Shown here piece by piece: positions 10,742 to 24,600 of a DNA stretch of 64,000 nucleotides (position 1 is the stretch's first letter; each line of letters starts with the position of its first letter). This stretch comes from Geosiphon pyriformis (lineage: Eukaryota > Glomeromycota > Glomeromycetes > Archaeosporales > Geosiphonaceae). Where the stretch lies: assembly GCA_016748015.1 (NCBI GenBank), contig JAAOMT010000590.1, positions 677,912 to 741,911 on the forward strand. The letters run 5' to 3'. Below the pieces are notes generated by a model. The model ran no database searches. It had not been told where the DNA came from and saw only the letters and a program-made list of their open reading frames with translations. A program made the translations under genes and the position numbers.

Positions 10742-13642
10742 ATGGCTTCTCAAATTGACCAACTCTCAGTTAATACTATTCGTACTTTGGCAGCCGATGT
10801 TGTTCGCAAGGCCGATTCCGGACACCCAGGTATCTTATGCAACAGTTGTACATTCAATCGTTTGAAAAGAGTTATATCTTGTTTTTATCTATTCGCAGGG
10901 GCTCCCATGGGTTGCGCTCCTCTGGCACACGTCCTTTTCTCAAAGTTTATTATAGCCAACCCGGAGAATCCACTATGGGTATGCTGACTTTTACCCTCCA
11001 CTTTAAAATCATTCAACACAATTATTGCGTGAAGCTTTTCTTGAGCATTTTCCAGGGTCACAACCATCTTTGTGATTATACCATAAAATATCGCCTTTAT
11101 CTCCTTTATGATTACTTTTCTGTGGTGATAATGATCGTGGTTTAAATGCTTATTTAAATAGCAAGACACCCGTTCTTTGACTTTTTCATTTCATTGTTAT
11201 TACATCCGATTGCTATTGGATTTTCGAAGCCATTCAATCATTAGTACTTTAGTAATACGTTCTTTATTTTTCAGCCAAACCGGGATCGTTTTGTATTGTC
11301 GAATGGTCATGCCTGTGCTTTGCAATATATCTTGCTCCATTTATTAGGCTATGACCTTAAGATGGAGGACTTGAAAAACTTCCGTCAGACAGACAGCAAG
11401 TACGCCTTATTGGCAACACTTTTTTATCTATTTCAAGAACATTTAGAGATGACCTTTCATATACTTTAAGAACCCCTGGTCATCCAGAGGCTCACTTGAC
11501 TCCCGGAATTGAAGTTACTACTGGTCCTTTGGGACAAGGTAAATATATGATCCAAATTTTCTATATAATTCATCAATACAGCATTTTCCTAATGAAATTC
11601 TAAACTTTTTTGAATAGGTTTCGCGAACTCTGTCGGATTAGCGATTGCGCAAGCTCATTTCGCAGCTACTTTTAACAAACCTGGGTTTGATTTGTTCACC
11701 AACCATACGTATGTTGTTACCGGTGATGGATGTTTACAAGAAGGTATTTCCTCTGAGGCAGCCTCTCTTGCTGGGTAATAAAACTTTAAAATCTGATTCA
11801 GAGAAAAATGTTCTGCATAATTTATTAATCCAAGTTTATTCTTAGTCATTTGCAGCTTGGGAATCTTATCCTTCTTTATGATGATAACCACGTGTCCATT
11901 GATGGTAGTGTATTTATTTGGATCAATTTCTTGTTAGAATCATTTTATTTAAATTATAAAAAAATAATTATAGGTCATACCGACCTGAGTTTTACTGAGG
12001 ATGTATTGAAACGATTCGAGGCCTATGGTTGGCACACATCATTTGTCGCGGATGGCGACAACGATTTAGATGCCATCAGTAGAGCTATAGAAGAAGCAAG
12101 AAAGGTGCATAACAAGCCCTCAATAATCAAGATTCAAACCACCATAGGTATTGGCTCCAAAAAGCAAGGAACAGACAAAGTTCACGGCAGCCCATTGGAA
12201 CCCGATGATATTGCTTCAATAAAAAAACTTTATGGTTTTGATCCCGATCAGTATTTCCATGTGCCCCAAGAGGTAATGCTTTTATACTCTAATTTTTATT
12301 TTTACTTTAATTTAAATTAGTTTTCGATAAATTCAGGTTTACCAAAAATACGGCGAGATTAAACAGAAGGGTGCTCATGCAGAATCGCAATGGAACCAAG
12401 TTTTGGAGAAATACAGCCAACAATTTTCGAAAGAGGTAATAGGAAAACCTTAGTTAACAGATGATACCCTTAATTATATTTTGCTCTAACTGAATCTTAA
12501 TAGGGTTCGGAAATCAAACGCAGGTTTTCTTTGCAGTTACCGGAAAATTGGGTTGATCATTTGCCACGTTACTCACCCAATGACCCTGCCGTCGCAACCA
12601 GGAAATTATCAGAGACAGTATTAAACAAAATTGCTGACGTGTTGCCTGAGCTTATTGGCGGCTCCGCTGATTTGACTACATCTAATTTGACTCGATGGAA
12701 AACAGCAGTTGATTTTCAACCAGAGTCTAGTAATTTGGGAAACCATGCTGGTCGCTACATTAGATATGGTGTTCGTGAACACGGTATGGCTGGTATCATG
12801 AATGGGCTTTCTGCTTACGGCGGTATAATTCCATTCGGTGGTACATTCCTGAATTTTATAAGCTACGCTTCGGGTGCGGTTCGTTTGTCTGCGCTCTCTT
12901 CACAACGTGTCATTTACATTGCGACTCATGACTCCATTGGCCTGGGTATGTCTACTTAAAATAATTTGAGTTAACTCTTAGTTTTAAACGTTTAATTAAT
13001 AATTACATAATAAAATTTATAGGTGAGGATGGTCCCACCCATCAACCCATTGAGACTTTAGCCGGGTTACGAGCTCTACCAAATATTTTGGTATTCCGTC
13101 CAGCAGATGGCAATGAAGTCTCTGGAGCTTATCTTGCCGCAATTCAAAACCTCAAACGTCCATCGTTGTTGGCACTGACACGTCAGAATCTTCCTCAATT
13201 AGAAGGATCATCCATCGAAAAAACATTACTGGGTGGTTATGTCCTTCAAGACGTTAAAGAGGCTCAAATCATATTGACTGGCACTGGATCTGAAATCTCG
13301 ATTGCCGTAGACGCATCCAAAGAATTGGCTAAAGAAGGCATAAAGGCTCGTGTTGTCTCTCTTCCCTCTTTTGAGCTTTTTGAAGAACAAAGCTTAGAAT
13401 ACAAGAGCTCAGTTTTTCCTGATGGCATTCCCGTATTGAGCGTTGAAGCCTTGGCCACTTTCGGGTGGTCCAAATTTGCACACGCATCAATTGGTATGAC
13501 GACATTTGGGTCTTCAGGCCCTTATAAACAGCTCTATGAAAAATTTAATATTACTCCCAAAAATGTTGTTGATAAGGCGAAAAAGACCATAGATTTCTAC
13601 CAACATAATCCTCTTGGTTCACTAATCCATAAACCTTTCTAA
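10742..13642 (+). CDS. TKL1: Transketolase
   Basis: Cytosolic thiamine-diphosphate enzyme that moves two-carbon ketol units between sugar phosphates in the non-oxidative pentose phosphate pathway. Ten exons: 10742-10829, 10899-10978, 11275-11399, 11471-11538, 11618-11774, 11846-11904, 11974-12272, 12337-12435, 12504-12945, 13023-13642; all phases agree, 678 aa, the family's usual length. Motifs: ADSGHPGAPMG (His28), [15 protein letters not shown], the ThDP/metal motif GDG (156-158) to [10 protein letters not shown] (185-194), [17 protein letters not shown], the catalytic Glu in [12 protein letters not shown] (Glu417), [22 protein letters not shown] and the C-terminal KYGE/PFGSSGP-like region [17 protein letters not shown]. 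The start ATG matches the family N-terminus ([17 protein letters not shown]). Introns are 64-79 bp except intron 2 (296 bp). Intact and presumably expressed. Confidence 0.97.
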
Positions 13643-14127
13643 TTATCGAAAAAATACTATTATGTCATTTCTTGTGTATATAGAATCCTTGCTTCTGAGC
13701 TAAAATGTCCTTGCCTTTTGTATTATTAAATTTTATCAGTTACATAATCATTGAGGTTTTGTCGCGTTAATGACATTTTGTCACGCACAAATTTAACAAT
13801 TATTGAGATGCATGATTCATCATTATTTATCAATTATAGCATTTATTAACGTTGTTATGCATTTATCAAAAAGTCGCGTTTTAGAAAAGACCCATAGTTT
13901 GGGGTGCCCCATTTTTAGGAATTGATTCCAAATATTAGCGACGCGCAGGTTGCGCTGCCCATTCTGAATTTTTGATGTGTTTTAAAAGAGTACCCAAAGC
14001 TGCTCTTCTTTGACCAATGTACGGTCGGAGTCCGTCGGCAAGTCTCGCTATAATCTTTCCCACTATTATCTTAAACACAAATTTCCTTTCATCATTTATC
14101 ATCATTTATTTAAAATCTATTAGATAG
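13643..14127. other. Intergenic, presumed acyltransferase promoter
   Basis: No coding frame. The segment 13900-14060 is less AT-rich and includes a CCAAT-type box (gaCCAATg near 14010) that could serve the downstream gene; that is only a suggestion. Confidence 0.4.
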
Positions 14128-15795
14128 ATGATATTAATACTTTTTTTAATATTATTTTTTTTGTCACTTGTGCTTCTTCGCATCCCGCTAGTGAGCACAA
14201 TGTTCAATCTATTGCCACGCGCAATACGGGCTTGGTTGTATGGGACGGCTTTGTTCAGGTTGGTTTTTCCAGAGTCAGTGACCAAGTCCCAAATGAGTTG
14301 CCGAGATTTATTAAATAAGAGCCTACTCTATTTTAGTCTTGCTATTGGTATAAATATAGTACAGTTATGTTCGTTCTTATTTGTACCTATTTCACGGCGT
14401 CTGGTGTGGGACATTAATACTCGTGGGGCACAGACCATGTGGTGGGTTATGCAAGTAAGTCAAACATCTGGAAGAGGGAATAGATTTTATCTATTATAAG
14501 CTTGTAAGAAAATGGTGTAGCTAATTCTTGGATCTCCTCTCGTCTCACTTTAATGTTTTATGTTTTGACACAAAGTATATATTTGAGGTAAGCAGAGCTT
14601 AGATACTGAATTCTTACAATTCTCTCAGTAAATTCAAACTTAAATTTTTTGATTGGTTTGTAGCGACAGCATAAAGGAAAAATAACGTTCTCCGGCGATA
14701 GACTCCCGAAAAATGAAAGTGCGATTGTAATTAGTAACCATAGATCATTCACAGATTTTTACATTTTACATGCGGTTGCTGTACGGGCGAATATGCTGCC
14801 GCATATAAAATACTTCGCCAAGGATTCTTTGAAATATGTAAGCGGGTTGTTTAAAAATCTATTTCCCTTAATGATAAAATTTTAAAAAGCGCCCTAACAT
14901 CTAATTTAATAATTAACCATAGATTCCTTTTTTTGGGTTTGGGATGTGGGTAAGTTTATTTCCGTGATATCTTTTCCAGGCTCAAGTAAAAAAGCTTTAT
15001 TTATTTATATTCCACGTCTATCTATAGCTTATGGGTATGATATTTATTAAAAGAAATTGGACCCAAGTGAGTTGACTTTAATTCTGATTTTGAGGCAAAT
15101 ATAAAGCATGAAATCAAAACTTAAGTTTATTTTCTTGCCATAAGGACCAAGTCAGGCTTGGAAAAATGTTTTCCGCAATAAAACAGTATAGAGCGCCGGT
15201 ATGGGTGGTTAATTTCTTGGAGGGGACTAGGATGACTCCCCAAAAAGTCCAGGAGGTAACCTTTCATTGATTTTAAGGATAAAAATTTCTTCAAATACAA
15301 CTCTGATTAAATTCAAATAGGGTCAGAAATTTTCCAAAGAACGGGGTTTACCAATTTTAAGAAATCTCTTGGTACCACGTACCAAAGGATTCATCGCTTG
15401 CCTTGGTCAGCTTCGTGATAGCCATGTTAAATATGTTTATGGTATGTTTTGGGGTTCGGGTATCTTTGAAGTTACATTCTAGGTTTTTTCAACTTTATAA
15501 TTTCTTACCCGATTCTGTAGACTTTACAATTGCCTACCATCATATAACAAAAGGCCTACAATTACCACCCAATCTTGTTCAAATACATATGTACTCCAAC
15601 CTTTCCCCACCATGGTCTTTTCATGTTCACGTACGACGATATGCTATCGAAGATTTACCCAAGAACGAGGAAAGATTAGTGGAATGGATTAAAGAACGAT
15701 TTGTCGAAAAAGATGCAATACTTGAAGATATGAAATCAAACTGGATAAATAGCGAACAATTGGGTGAAGTTCGTGCAGAGAGATATTTTAAGTAG
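14128..15795 (+). CDS. Membrane lysophospholipid acyltransferase (AGPAT3-5/LCLAT1-like)
   Basis: 1-acyl-glycerophospholipid acyltransferase of the LPLAT/PlsC superfamily, expected in the ER membrane, transferring acyl chains to lysophospholipids. Eight exons: 14128-14454, 14576-14587 (a 12-nt micro-exon, YIFE), 14664-14837, 14923-14949, 15028-15066, 15145-15255, 15321-15441, 15521-15795; phases fit, 361 aa. There is an N-terminal hydrophobic segment (residues 1-20) and a second around 70-92. The catalytic block I is NHRSFTDF (His139-Asp144), block II-like is IPFFGFGMWLMGMIFIKRNW, block III is FLEGTR (Glu219-Arg222), and block IV-like is VPRTKGF. YDFTIAY and a C-terminal KERF...LEDMKSNW follow, as in the AGPAT3-5, LCLAT1 and yeast Cst26 group. 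The start is set by a TAG immediately upstream. Substrate preference cannot be read from sequence. Confidence 0.9.
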
Positions 15796-18700
15796 ATGTA
15801 TTTTTCTATAGAATATAAATTAATGTAATATAAATTCTTAGTTTAATAAAGCTCTTTGATATCAGACTCTATTTAGTTATTATAATTATTTTATTAGTAA
15901 TTTATGTCATATTAGTAATGGAATTTAATACAATGCTTTGATCCTTTGACCACCAAAAAACAAAAAATCACTTAAGCATGATTTTCTTTCTATTCAAAAA
16001 AACAGTCTCAAACTTACAATAAGATTTGTAATAATAATAATAAAAAAAAGCAATTTAGAAATAAACAATGCAAATAAAACTAAGTCGGATCGGATCAAGT
16101 TTAAGTTTGACCCAATTTTTTGAGTTTGGATAATTTTTTTAAACTGCCATTTGCAACTTGATTAATTTACTCAGGTCAAATGTGGATTAGATATACATTT
16201 TATATAATAATTTTGACTTTAAGTAAAAATACTTGCAAAGCTTAAATTAAGTTAAATCAAATTAAAATCGGATTAAGTTCCAAATCTGCATCTGATCCAA
16301 TCTAACTTAAAATTAACAGATCATATTTTTTAGATTGATTGAAACATTAAATAAAAGCTAATAAGATATTGTTAAATAATAAAAACTTCGATTATAATAC
16401 TAAAATTGTTACTTTAAAATTATTTAAAACAAAAAAAACTAAAATAATTATTATTATATTATTGTTTTTTATTTAATTTTACAAAAAATATTATTATTAA
16501 AAAAGCTAAAATTTTGTTTTTATTAAAATAATTTTGAAAAAAAAGTTCTTTGTTTTTGCTTTTTTTTTCACATTTTACAAAACATTAATTTCTTTGTATT
16601 AAACTTAATAACTGCTTTTACCAGTAATATAATTAAGAAAAAATCAGTAAAAAAAATTATTTATAAATTTGTTAATAAAAATTTTATACAAAAACCAAGA
16701 AATTTGGTAAAAATATTAAAAACTTTGGATAATAAAACAAAGTTGTTTTTAAATAAATCTTTAAATATAAAAACTAACTTTTAATGTTTAATTTATAAGA
16801 TATTAGTTTTTGAAAATTTGTTAAAATTTAAAAGTTTTTAGATATTTTATTAATAAAATTTTACTTATTAAGTTTTTTTTATAAAAAACAAAAAATTAAA
16901 ATGTTTTTAGATTAATATTAATGATTATATTAATGATTATATTTTTTATAAAAAGTAGTATTTTCTATTAATTGTAATTTGTTTATTCTATATTATTTAA
17001 TTTTGTTTTTTTGTTTTTTTAATAAGTTATAATTTATTATAAAATAAAATTTTTAAAATGTGTTTTATCTTTTAGCAAGTTATTATAATGTTAAAATACT
17101 TATTATAATAGTTAAAATATTAATAAAATTGTTTATATTATTTTTAGGTATTTTTAAACTTATTTATAAATCTCTAAAATAAAAAAAATTAATAATTTAT
17201 TAATTATTATACTTAAAAATAATTGATTTAGTTTATAAAAATTTTAAAATTTTTTATATTGTTTATATTTAGTTTAAAACATAAAAAGTATGGAATTTTA
17301 ATAATAATTTTATTAAAAAAAAATTAAATTAATTATTATTATTTATAAAGTAATATAAAAAATAAGTAATAGTTAAAATATAACATAAATTAGCCAATAA
17401 TATAACAAAAATTAACAAATTAGATAATATTAAAATTTTTAGAAAAGATTTCAAAAATTTCAAAAATTTCAAAAATGTCAAAAATGTCAAAAATTTTAGC
17501 AATAACTTGAATTTTATGTTATAAAAATTTATATATATAATATTATTATTAAAAACAAAAAAAACAATTAGTTTATTAAATTTTTATTAAGTAATTTCAA
17601 CAATTAAAAATTTAATACTTAAAGTAAATATTTATTTAATAAAATTATAATTTAACTATTTACAATTTAAAATTTTATAAATTAATATTTTTTATTAAAA
17701 TTTACTTATTTTTAACTAATATAATAATATCTACTTATTATTATTATTATTATTTATTATTCTTAAAAACAATAATTTTTAATTATATTTATTAACAATA
17801 TATCAATTTTTTATTTTTATTTTTATTTTATTTTTGGGTTTGTTTTATTTTGTTTTGTTTTTATTAATTAATTAAAAAAAAGCATTAAGATTATAATATT
17901 AAAAATAATTTAATAAAAAACATAAGAATAAATATAAATTAATTTATTAGATTATTTTTTAAAAAAATAAAAAACACCAAAATAAATCAGTTATTATATA
18001 TTAAAAAAATTAGATATTAAATATTACTAATTATTATTAATAAATTTTTATTTATTATACAAAAAATTCAATTAATTAAAATTTTTAGATTAATTAATAA
18101 ACTTAAAACATTAACTTATAAGCTAATATATTATATAATTATTTATAATATTATAAATAAATATTTTTTTTTAACTTATATATATATATATGATTTCAGT
18201 TTTATAAAATAACTTTTAAAAATTTATTTTTTTGTATAATTTTGCTATTGTTAATTATATTTTATTATTTTATATTATTTAAAATTATTATTAATTATTT
18301 AATAATTTTGTTAATTATTATTAATTATTTTATATTATTGTGTTTTATTTTATGTTATTATGTATTTATTTATTAATTATAAATTACATATTTTTTTTAT
18401 GTTTTTTATTTAAATAATAATTTTTTTATTTTAAATTAAGTACTTGTAAAATTAAAAAATTGTTTTTTTAAAATTGTTAATTTTACTTGATTTTTTAAAT
18501 TAAGGATTGATTATTTTTTTATGTTATTAATTTTTAAGATATTTATTATTAAATTTAATAATATTAATAAATAATATTTAAAAACTGTATATAAATAATT
18601 ATTAGTTTTATAGTTAAAAATTAAGTTTTTTTTTGATAAATTGTTTTACTTAACACAAAATCTTTTTGTTAAATAATTAAATAATATTATTTATATATAA

Positions 18701-20640
18701 TAATTATATATCTAATTTTTTTTAATTTTTAATTTAATTTGTAATTTATTTAAATTTTTTTTTTAGTCTATTTAATATTTTATTAATGTAACTTATCTTT
18801 TTTTTGGTTTTGATAAGTAAAATTAAAAATAATTAAATTTAATTAAACTTTTATTTTTTTTATTTTTGTTAATTGCTTTATATTAAATTTTTGTTTTATT
18901 AATAATAATTTTAAAATTTAAGTTTTTTTGTTATATTACTTTAAACAATTAATATAACAGTTAAAAAATGTTTTTTAAAATATATATATTATTATTTTTT
19001 AATTTTTTTGACAATTATAGTAGTTTTATATATTTGTTAATTTTATTAATCAATTTTTGTAATTCAAACTTTGTTTAATTATAATAATAATTTTAAATCT
19101 TGTAAAAATATTTCTAAATTTAATTAATAAAAATCTGTATTTTTAATTAAAATATTTGTATTATTTTGTTAATAATTATTAAATATAATAAAGTTTTAAT
19201 TAATTTTTATGTACTGTTTTTTTAAAAATTTTGTTTTCTAAACTTAATTTATATATTTTAATTTTCATTATTTTTTGTATGTAAAATAATTTATTTTACT
19301 TAAAATCAAATTTTTTATTATATTGTTTTTTATTTTTTATTTTAATGATTTTGTAAATATTTAATATTTTTAATTAAAATTTTTTAACTATTTTTTAATA
19401 TATGTTTATTTATAAACTAATTTAAAAAAAATTAATTAAATTATGTTTTGTTTTATTGTTTAATAAGCAAAAAATATTAAAAATATAAATAAATTATATT
19501 TTTGTTTATTTTTATTGTTTATTTATTTATATTATTATCATTAATAGTAATTATTAATTTTTATACAAAAAAACTAATATTTTATGAAATATTAGAAATA
19601 ATAAAATAATAAAAAAAACAAAAAACTTTTAAGAATTTTATATAAAATTTTTTATTTTTTTAAATAATACAATTAATTATTATTTTTTATAAATAATTTT
19701 TTTATACTAATATTTTTTTATTTGAATTATAATTTTCAATAATTTTTGTTTATTATATTTAATAATTTTATAATTATTTAATTATTAATTTAATAAATTA
19801 ACTTTTATTTAAATTTTTTAAATCTATTATAATAATCTATTAAATATTATTATAAAAATAAAAAATAATTTAATATTCAAAATTTTTTGTATTAATTTTT
19901 TATATTTTTATATCTATTAAAAACACCCAAAAACTTAAAAAAAAAAATTATTTTATCATTAAAATTTTTTATTTTTTATTTTATTTTATTTTAGTTTAAT
20001 TTTTTTGTGTAAAACTATTATTAATAGAGCCAAAAACAGTTTTTTTTACCATATTTTTTCTTTACTATATTATTATTATTATTATTATTATTATTGGTTA
20101 TTAGTTTTAAAACAAAAAGATTTGTATTTTATAAAATATTGAAAATTAAAGCAAAAAAAAAAATTTTTTTTTTTTGAAAAATTTGGAATAAAGAAGAAAA
20201 GAAAAAAGTTTTAAATTTTTAATAATAGTTAAATTCAAATAAGTAAAAAATAAAACATATATATTCTATATATTTAAATAATTTTATTATTAATTTTTTA
20301 TAGATTATATAACAACAATAACAACAATAACAACAACAAAAAATATTTAAATTAATTTTAAAAAACATTTTTTTTAAAACAATTATTTTTCTTTTTAATT
20401 TCAGAAAAAAAAAAAAGTATTTTAATACTGTTTTTTTATAAAAATACCAAAAATTGAAAGAAAATCCACTATTAATTATTAAATTTTAATGAAACACAGA
20501 TATTTTGATTTCTTCAATTTGAAAATTAAGATTTTTTTATGAATTTATCAGAATTCCAAAAAATCAAAAACCAAATGATTTAGATTTCTTGGAAAAAGGT
20601 TTCATTAGGATAAATAGAATTTAATTTGGGGCATGCATTC
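15796..20640. other. AT desert
   Basis: Nearly 5 kb without coding potential. From about 16350 to 20450 the sequence is made almost only of A and T with short homopolymers. A short direct repeat of about 10 bp (units TTTCAAAAAT, some TGTCAAAAAT) lies at 17450-17498. The segment 16080-16330 is more complex, with repeated GGAT/ATCC words, and may be the remains of a repeat. No TIR, LTR or gene is supported. Confidence 0.6.
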
Positions 20641-21400
20641 TCTCGATACCAAAATTAACTTATTTAATATGATGATAAATAGTGTGCAAAGCCAATACCA
20701 TAGATTTGAGGATGATTGGAATTATTAGTGAAGGAGGCGCGGTGAAGAAATAAGAAGACGAGTGTGAAGACTTGAATATGATGAAATATTGGGAAAATAT
20801 CATTTAGATTTGGAATAAATTGTGAAAGAGGACATCTACAAACCAAGTTTATTTTCGATATTGATCTCACATTGGGGCTGAGGGAAAAATTTTATTTAAG
20901 TCAATCAAAAATTTTTGAGTCACAAAAAAGAAATTGGGTATCGATCAAATAACAGCCGACTACCAAATTTAGAATCTGATAATTTCTGCGACACGTTTTA
21001 TATTTTTGTGTGTTGCATGATCAATGACGATATGATAATGATGATTACGAAGACGATTATGATGATGAGAAAGATTATATATAATGATTAAGAGAGTGAA
21101 ACTGTTTAGGGGGGAGAGGGAGAGAGGAAAAGAAAGGAAGAGAAGGAGAACGTTCTTGCTTACAGAATGTGGTGTAAGCATAGACAGGTTAGAAAGAAAG
21201 GATGAGGGGAGAGTGTTTGAGGTGTTTAACATTTTTTATTACATTTGAAAATTGAAACCTAGAACATTTTATAAAATGGGAGATTTTTTTTTTTTTTTAA
21301 AGTTAGTAGTAAATGAAAATTGGGTAGGTTCGGGTTCTGAATCTAAATTAAAATTTTCAAGAATTCGAGGTTCCTCAACATTCGATCTAAAAATCCCGAG
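20640..21400. other. Moderately complex, purine-rich non-coding segment
   Basis: Normal complexity returns here and a GA-rich stretch (about 21105-21155) occurs. Short minus-strand open frames at 20664-20870 and 20969-21232 are composed of Ser/Leu/His from simple sequence and are not credible genes. This may be the far upstream region of the gene at 27235. Confidence 0.4.
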
Positions 21401-21407
21401 CTATGAA

Positions 21408-21690
21408 GGATGATTATGATGATGATTATGATGATGATTATGATGATGATGTAGAGACTCCCAATTTGAGTAATGAAGGGACGATCATTATAACGTGATT
21501 GTGAAACCCAACATCATTAGAAAAAATTACCGAAAACGGAAAACGAGTCTTTTTAATCCTGAAACTTTTTTACAATTGAACATGAAGCAGGTATTATCCA
21601 ATTTCTAAATATAGACTAAAATAGAAAATAATGAGGCTTAGGATTAAATTTAAAATTATAGTAATAAGGATAGTCGGTTATAAAAATAGT

Positions 21691-21723
<33 letters not shown>
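21408..21723. repeat. (GAT)n and (AAGT)n microsatellites
   Basis: GATGATTAT-type triplet repeats at 21408-21450 and a perfect tetranucleotide AAGT run at 21690-21723. Confidence 0.9.
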
Positions 21724-21724
<1 letters not shown>

Positions 21725-22045
21725 TCATCATATGGGGACTGTCAAGATTTCTATATTTAGGTTTTTAGAAAAATTTATTATTATTATTATTATTAGAAAT
21801 TAGAAATTAGAAAAATATTGTTACACAAATCCTTTAGAAAAGAATCTTTTTTCTTATTTATCACTTTATTTATAAATTTAGTAAACATTTCGCGGCATAA
21901 CTTGAGTTTCTTGATCTAATAATGCTTTAAGGTATAATTTACATGTTTTTGGTTTGGTTTCTTTTTAAATATATTTTTTTTAAAGAATTTACAAACTTGT
22001 TATTTATTTATTTATTTTTTGTCAACAATTATATGGTGTTAATCT

Positions 22046-22096
22046 GTTATTGTTATTGTTATTATTATTGTTATTATTGTTATTATTGTTATTATT

Positions 22097-22181
<85 letters not shown>

Positions 22182-22311
22182 TTGAATCAAATTTATGTTA
22201 AAAGCGACAAAGTTTGCATATGGAGTTTCTTAAATTCTCCATTAGTATTATTTATTGAAAAATATTCAATAAAAAAAGAAAAAGAAAAAGAAAAAGAAAA
22301 AGAAAAAGAAA
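22046..22311. repeat. (TTG)n tract and (AAAAAG)n tract
   Basis: An interrupted ATT/GTT array becomes a pure GTT run to about 22182, followed by an AAAAAG hexamer array at 22272-22311. Poly-Leu and poly-Cys frames across it are artefacts of the repeat. Confidence 0.93.
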
Positions 22312-23017
22312 CTGGTTCTAAAAATAGTAATGATAAAGGAGGAGGTTTTACTAAGATAATTTTTATCGTTTGACTTTAAAACCGAAAATTTTTTTTGGGG
22401 GGAGAGGTTAGTTATTTGTTCTGAAGTATACTTTAAGAATCATTTAAAAAAAAAAAAATTACATAACATTAGAATAATTTTATTTAAATCAATAAAATCA
22501 AAAAACGAATATTGAAAAAAAGTTGGAAAAAAGTTTTGATAATGTATACTTTTTTTTTCTTTTAAAATATGAATAATACGGAATTTTTTTTATATAATCT
22601 CTAAAAATAAATTAAAAATAAAAAAGAGTTAAATATGTTGTTTTAATGGTCGGGAGGAAAAGATCAAAATAGTAATATTTCATAGAGGCGTTTTCAATTA
22701 AAATATATATATTTTTTTTTTTGATTGGGTATATATTTATATATATTTTTTATTGTCAAAAAATCTCATCTCAATTATCTAAAATGATATATTTTAACCC
22801 AAATGATCATTCATTAACAAGAAAATACCAGTTTATCTCATTGTCATTGTTCCAATAGACTTTCTCAATAAAAATTACCCTTTTTGTATTTTTTTTTTTA
22901 TATTAAAAAAGTATTTGAACACTTGTTGATTCATATGGAACAAAAAAAAATAGAAATCATTTTTGGGCGTAACTGATTGAAAGGATAAATTTTTAGAAAA
23001 CACGGTTTTTTTGAAAT

Positions 23018-23070
23018 CATTATGATGATTATGATTATGATGATGATTATAATGATTATGATGATGGTTA
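23018..23070. repeat. (GAT)n microsatellite
   Basis: Interrupted TGATGATTA triplets, the same family as at 21408. Confidence 0.85.
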
Positions 23071-23496
23071 ATCAAAAATAGTATTTTCATAGACGGTTTG
23101 GTTCTTATAGTCATGTTATAATAGAAATAATTTTCCAATTAATCCTTTTTTGCATTTTTAATTTTCTCAAATTTCATAGGATAAATGTTTTTAAGTTTTT
23201 TTTTTAAAAAAAAAAAAAAAAGAAAGAAAATGCAAGATCCATTCTCGATGTGACTTTATGCAGAAGAACTTTATAAAAAACTTGATTCCTTTAATTGATT
23301 ATCATAATATATTTATTATTGTGTTTCAATGATAAAAAACTTACTATCAAAATTGACATTATATATTCGTAAATTTTGTTTTAAACTTTTCTTTTTTTGA
23401 CTGGCATATGAAAAAAATATTTTTAGAACTACCAGTTATATAACTAGACTCAATTGATTATGGTTACGGGAGGCAGTTTAAAAATTTTCTATAATT

Positions 23497-23583
23497 ATAA
23501 TTATTATTATTATTATTATTATTATAATTATTATAATTATTATTATTATTATTATTATTATAATTATTATAATTATTATTATT
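23497..23583. repeat. (ATT)n/(AAT)n array
   Basis: ATT runs interrupted twice by ATAATTATAATT, giving two near-identical halves; ends abruptly at ACGCGCGCG. Confidence 0.9.
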
Positions 23584-23621
23584 ACGCGCGCGATATCTTT
23601 TTCATGTTCATAGAAACAATA

Positions 23622-23700
23622 TAGGTATTCATAAACAAAATAGGTATTCATAAACAAAATAAGTATTCATAAACAAAAATAGGTATTCATAAACAAAATA
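23622..23700. repeat. 19-20 bp minisatellite, four units
   Basis: Four head-to-tail copies of TAGGTATTCATAAACAAAA with single-base variants (one copy AAGTATT, one with an extra A). Confidence 0.9.
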
Positions 23701-23850
23701 ATTAATATATGATTATGAACTTTTGAATAAATTTGAACATCGAGATTATATAAAGTTTATTACCATTTATATTTAATTAAAAAAGTCTTATGAAAATAAT
23801 TATGAATTGTGAATTTTTTACGTATATGCTATTAAAATTATTAATTAAAA

Positions 23851-23855
23851 TTCAA

Positions 23856-23897
<42 letters not shown>
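23851..23897. repeat. (ATT)n microsatellite
   Basis: Perfect ATT run of about 14 units. Confidence 0.92.
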
Positions 23898-23898
<1 letters not shown>

Positions 23899-24197
23899 TT
23901 CTTTGGAAAAATTCGGTTTTTTGAGTATCAAAACTTTCACGCCTCAATGATGAATAAAATATATATAATGAAAAATACCATAATTAGATTGATTGATTGA
24001 TTTTGGTAATAATCATAATCGTTAATTATTTATACACACACACACACAAACCCACCCATCCCATTTATAATCAAAAAGGTCGCGTGGAAATTTATCAATA
24101 GGAATTACTAAATCCGTTAAATTTAAAAAAAAAGTTCCCATCACTCGACTTATAATCTATCCCTCACCTTATGACTTCATAATCAAAATAATCTCAT

Positions 24198-24262
24198 TCT
24201 CTATTATCTATTATCTATTATCTATTATCAATTCTCTATTATCAATTCTCTATTCTCTCATT
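24198..24262. repeat. TCTATTA-type short tandem repeat
   Basis: Repeats of CTATTAT, then CTATTATCAATT and CTCTATT. Confidence 0.8.
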
Positions 24263-24544
24263 CTTACCCTTCTTACATTCACTACCCAAAAAATCTTAAC
24301 GTGCATTTTCAAGAAATACTGTGTCAAACCAAAACCAAAAAGAAAAACCAATTAAAAATTCTTTTGACCTTTTAATTAATTTAGAATGGTTGTAGTATAA
24401 CGTAATACATCACGAAACAGGAGTACGAGAATATCTTTTTTAGTCCTGGTATGAAAAAATTCCCCCTCCCCCAAATTGTGTATCATAAAAGGAGGGATTT
24501 AGTACAATGTCCTAATAGTAAATATAAATAACAGACACATAAAT

Positions 24545-24600
24545 ACACACACACATATACACATAAACACATATACACATACACAGACATACACACACGT
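24545..24600. repeat. (CA)n-rich tract
   Basis: Interrupted ACACAC/ACATATACACATA array. Confidence 0.8.

Noticed and set aside
16080-16330. Possible inverted-repeat ends around GGATCGGATCAAG and CTGATCCAATC
   Set aside because: The two sides do not pair well enough to be called terminal inverted repeats.
21943-22373. Open frames of poly-Cys and poly-Leu
   Set aside because: They are the GTT repeat read in different frames, with no codon bias or flanking domain.
23622-23700. CRISPR-like array
   Set aside because: Units are directly adjacent without unique spacers, and the DNA is eukaryotic.
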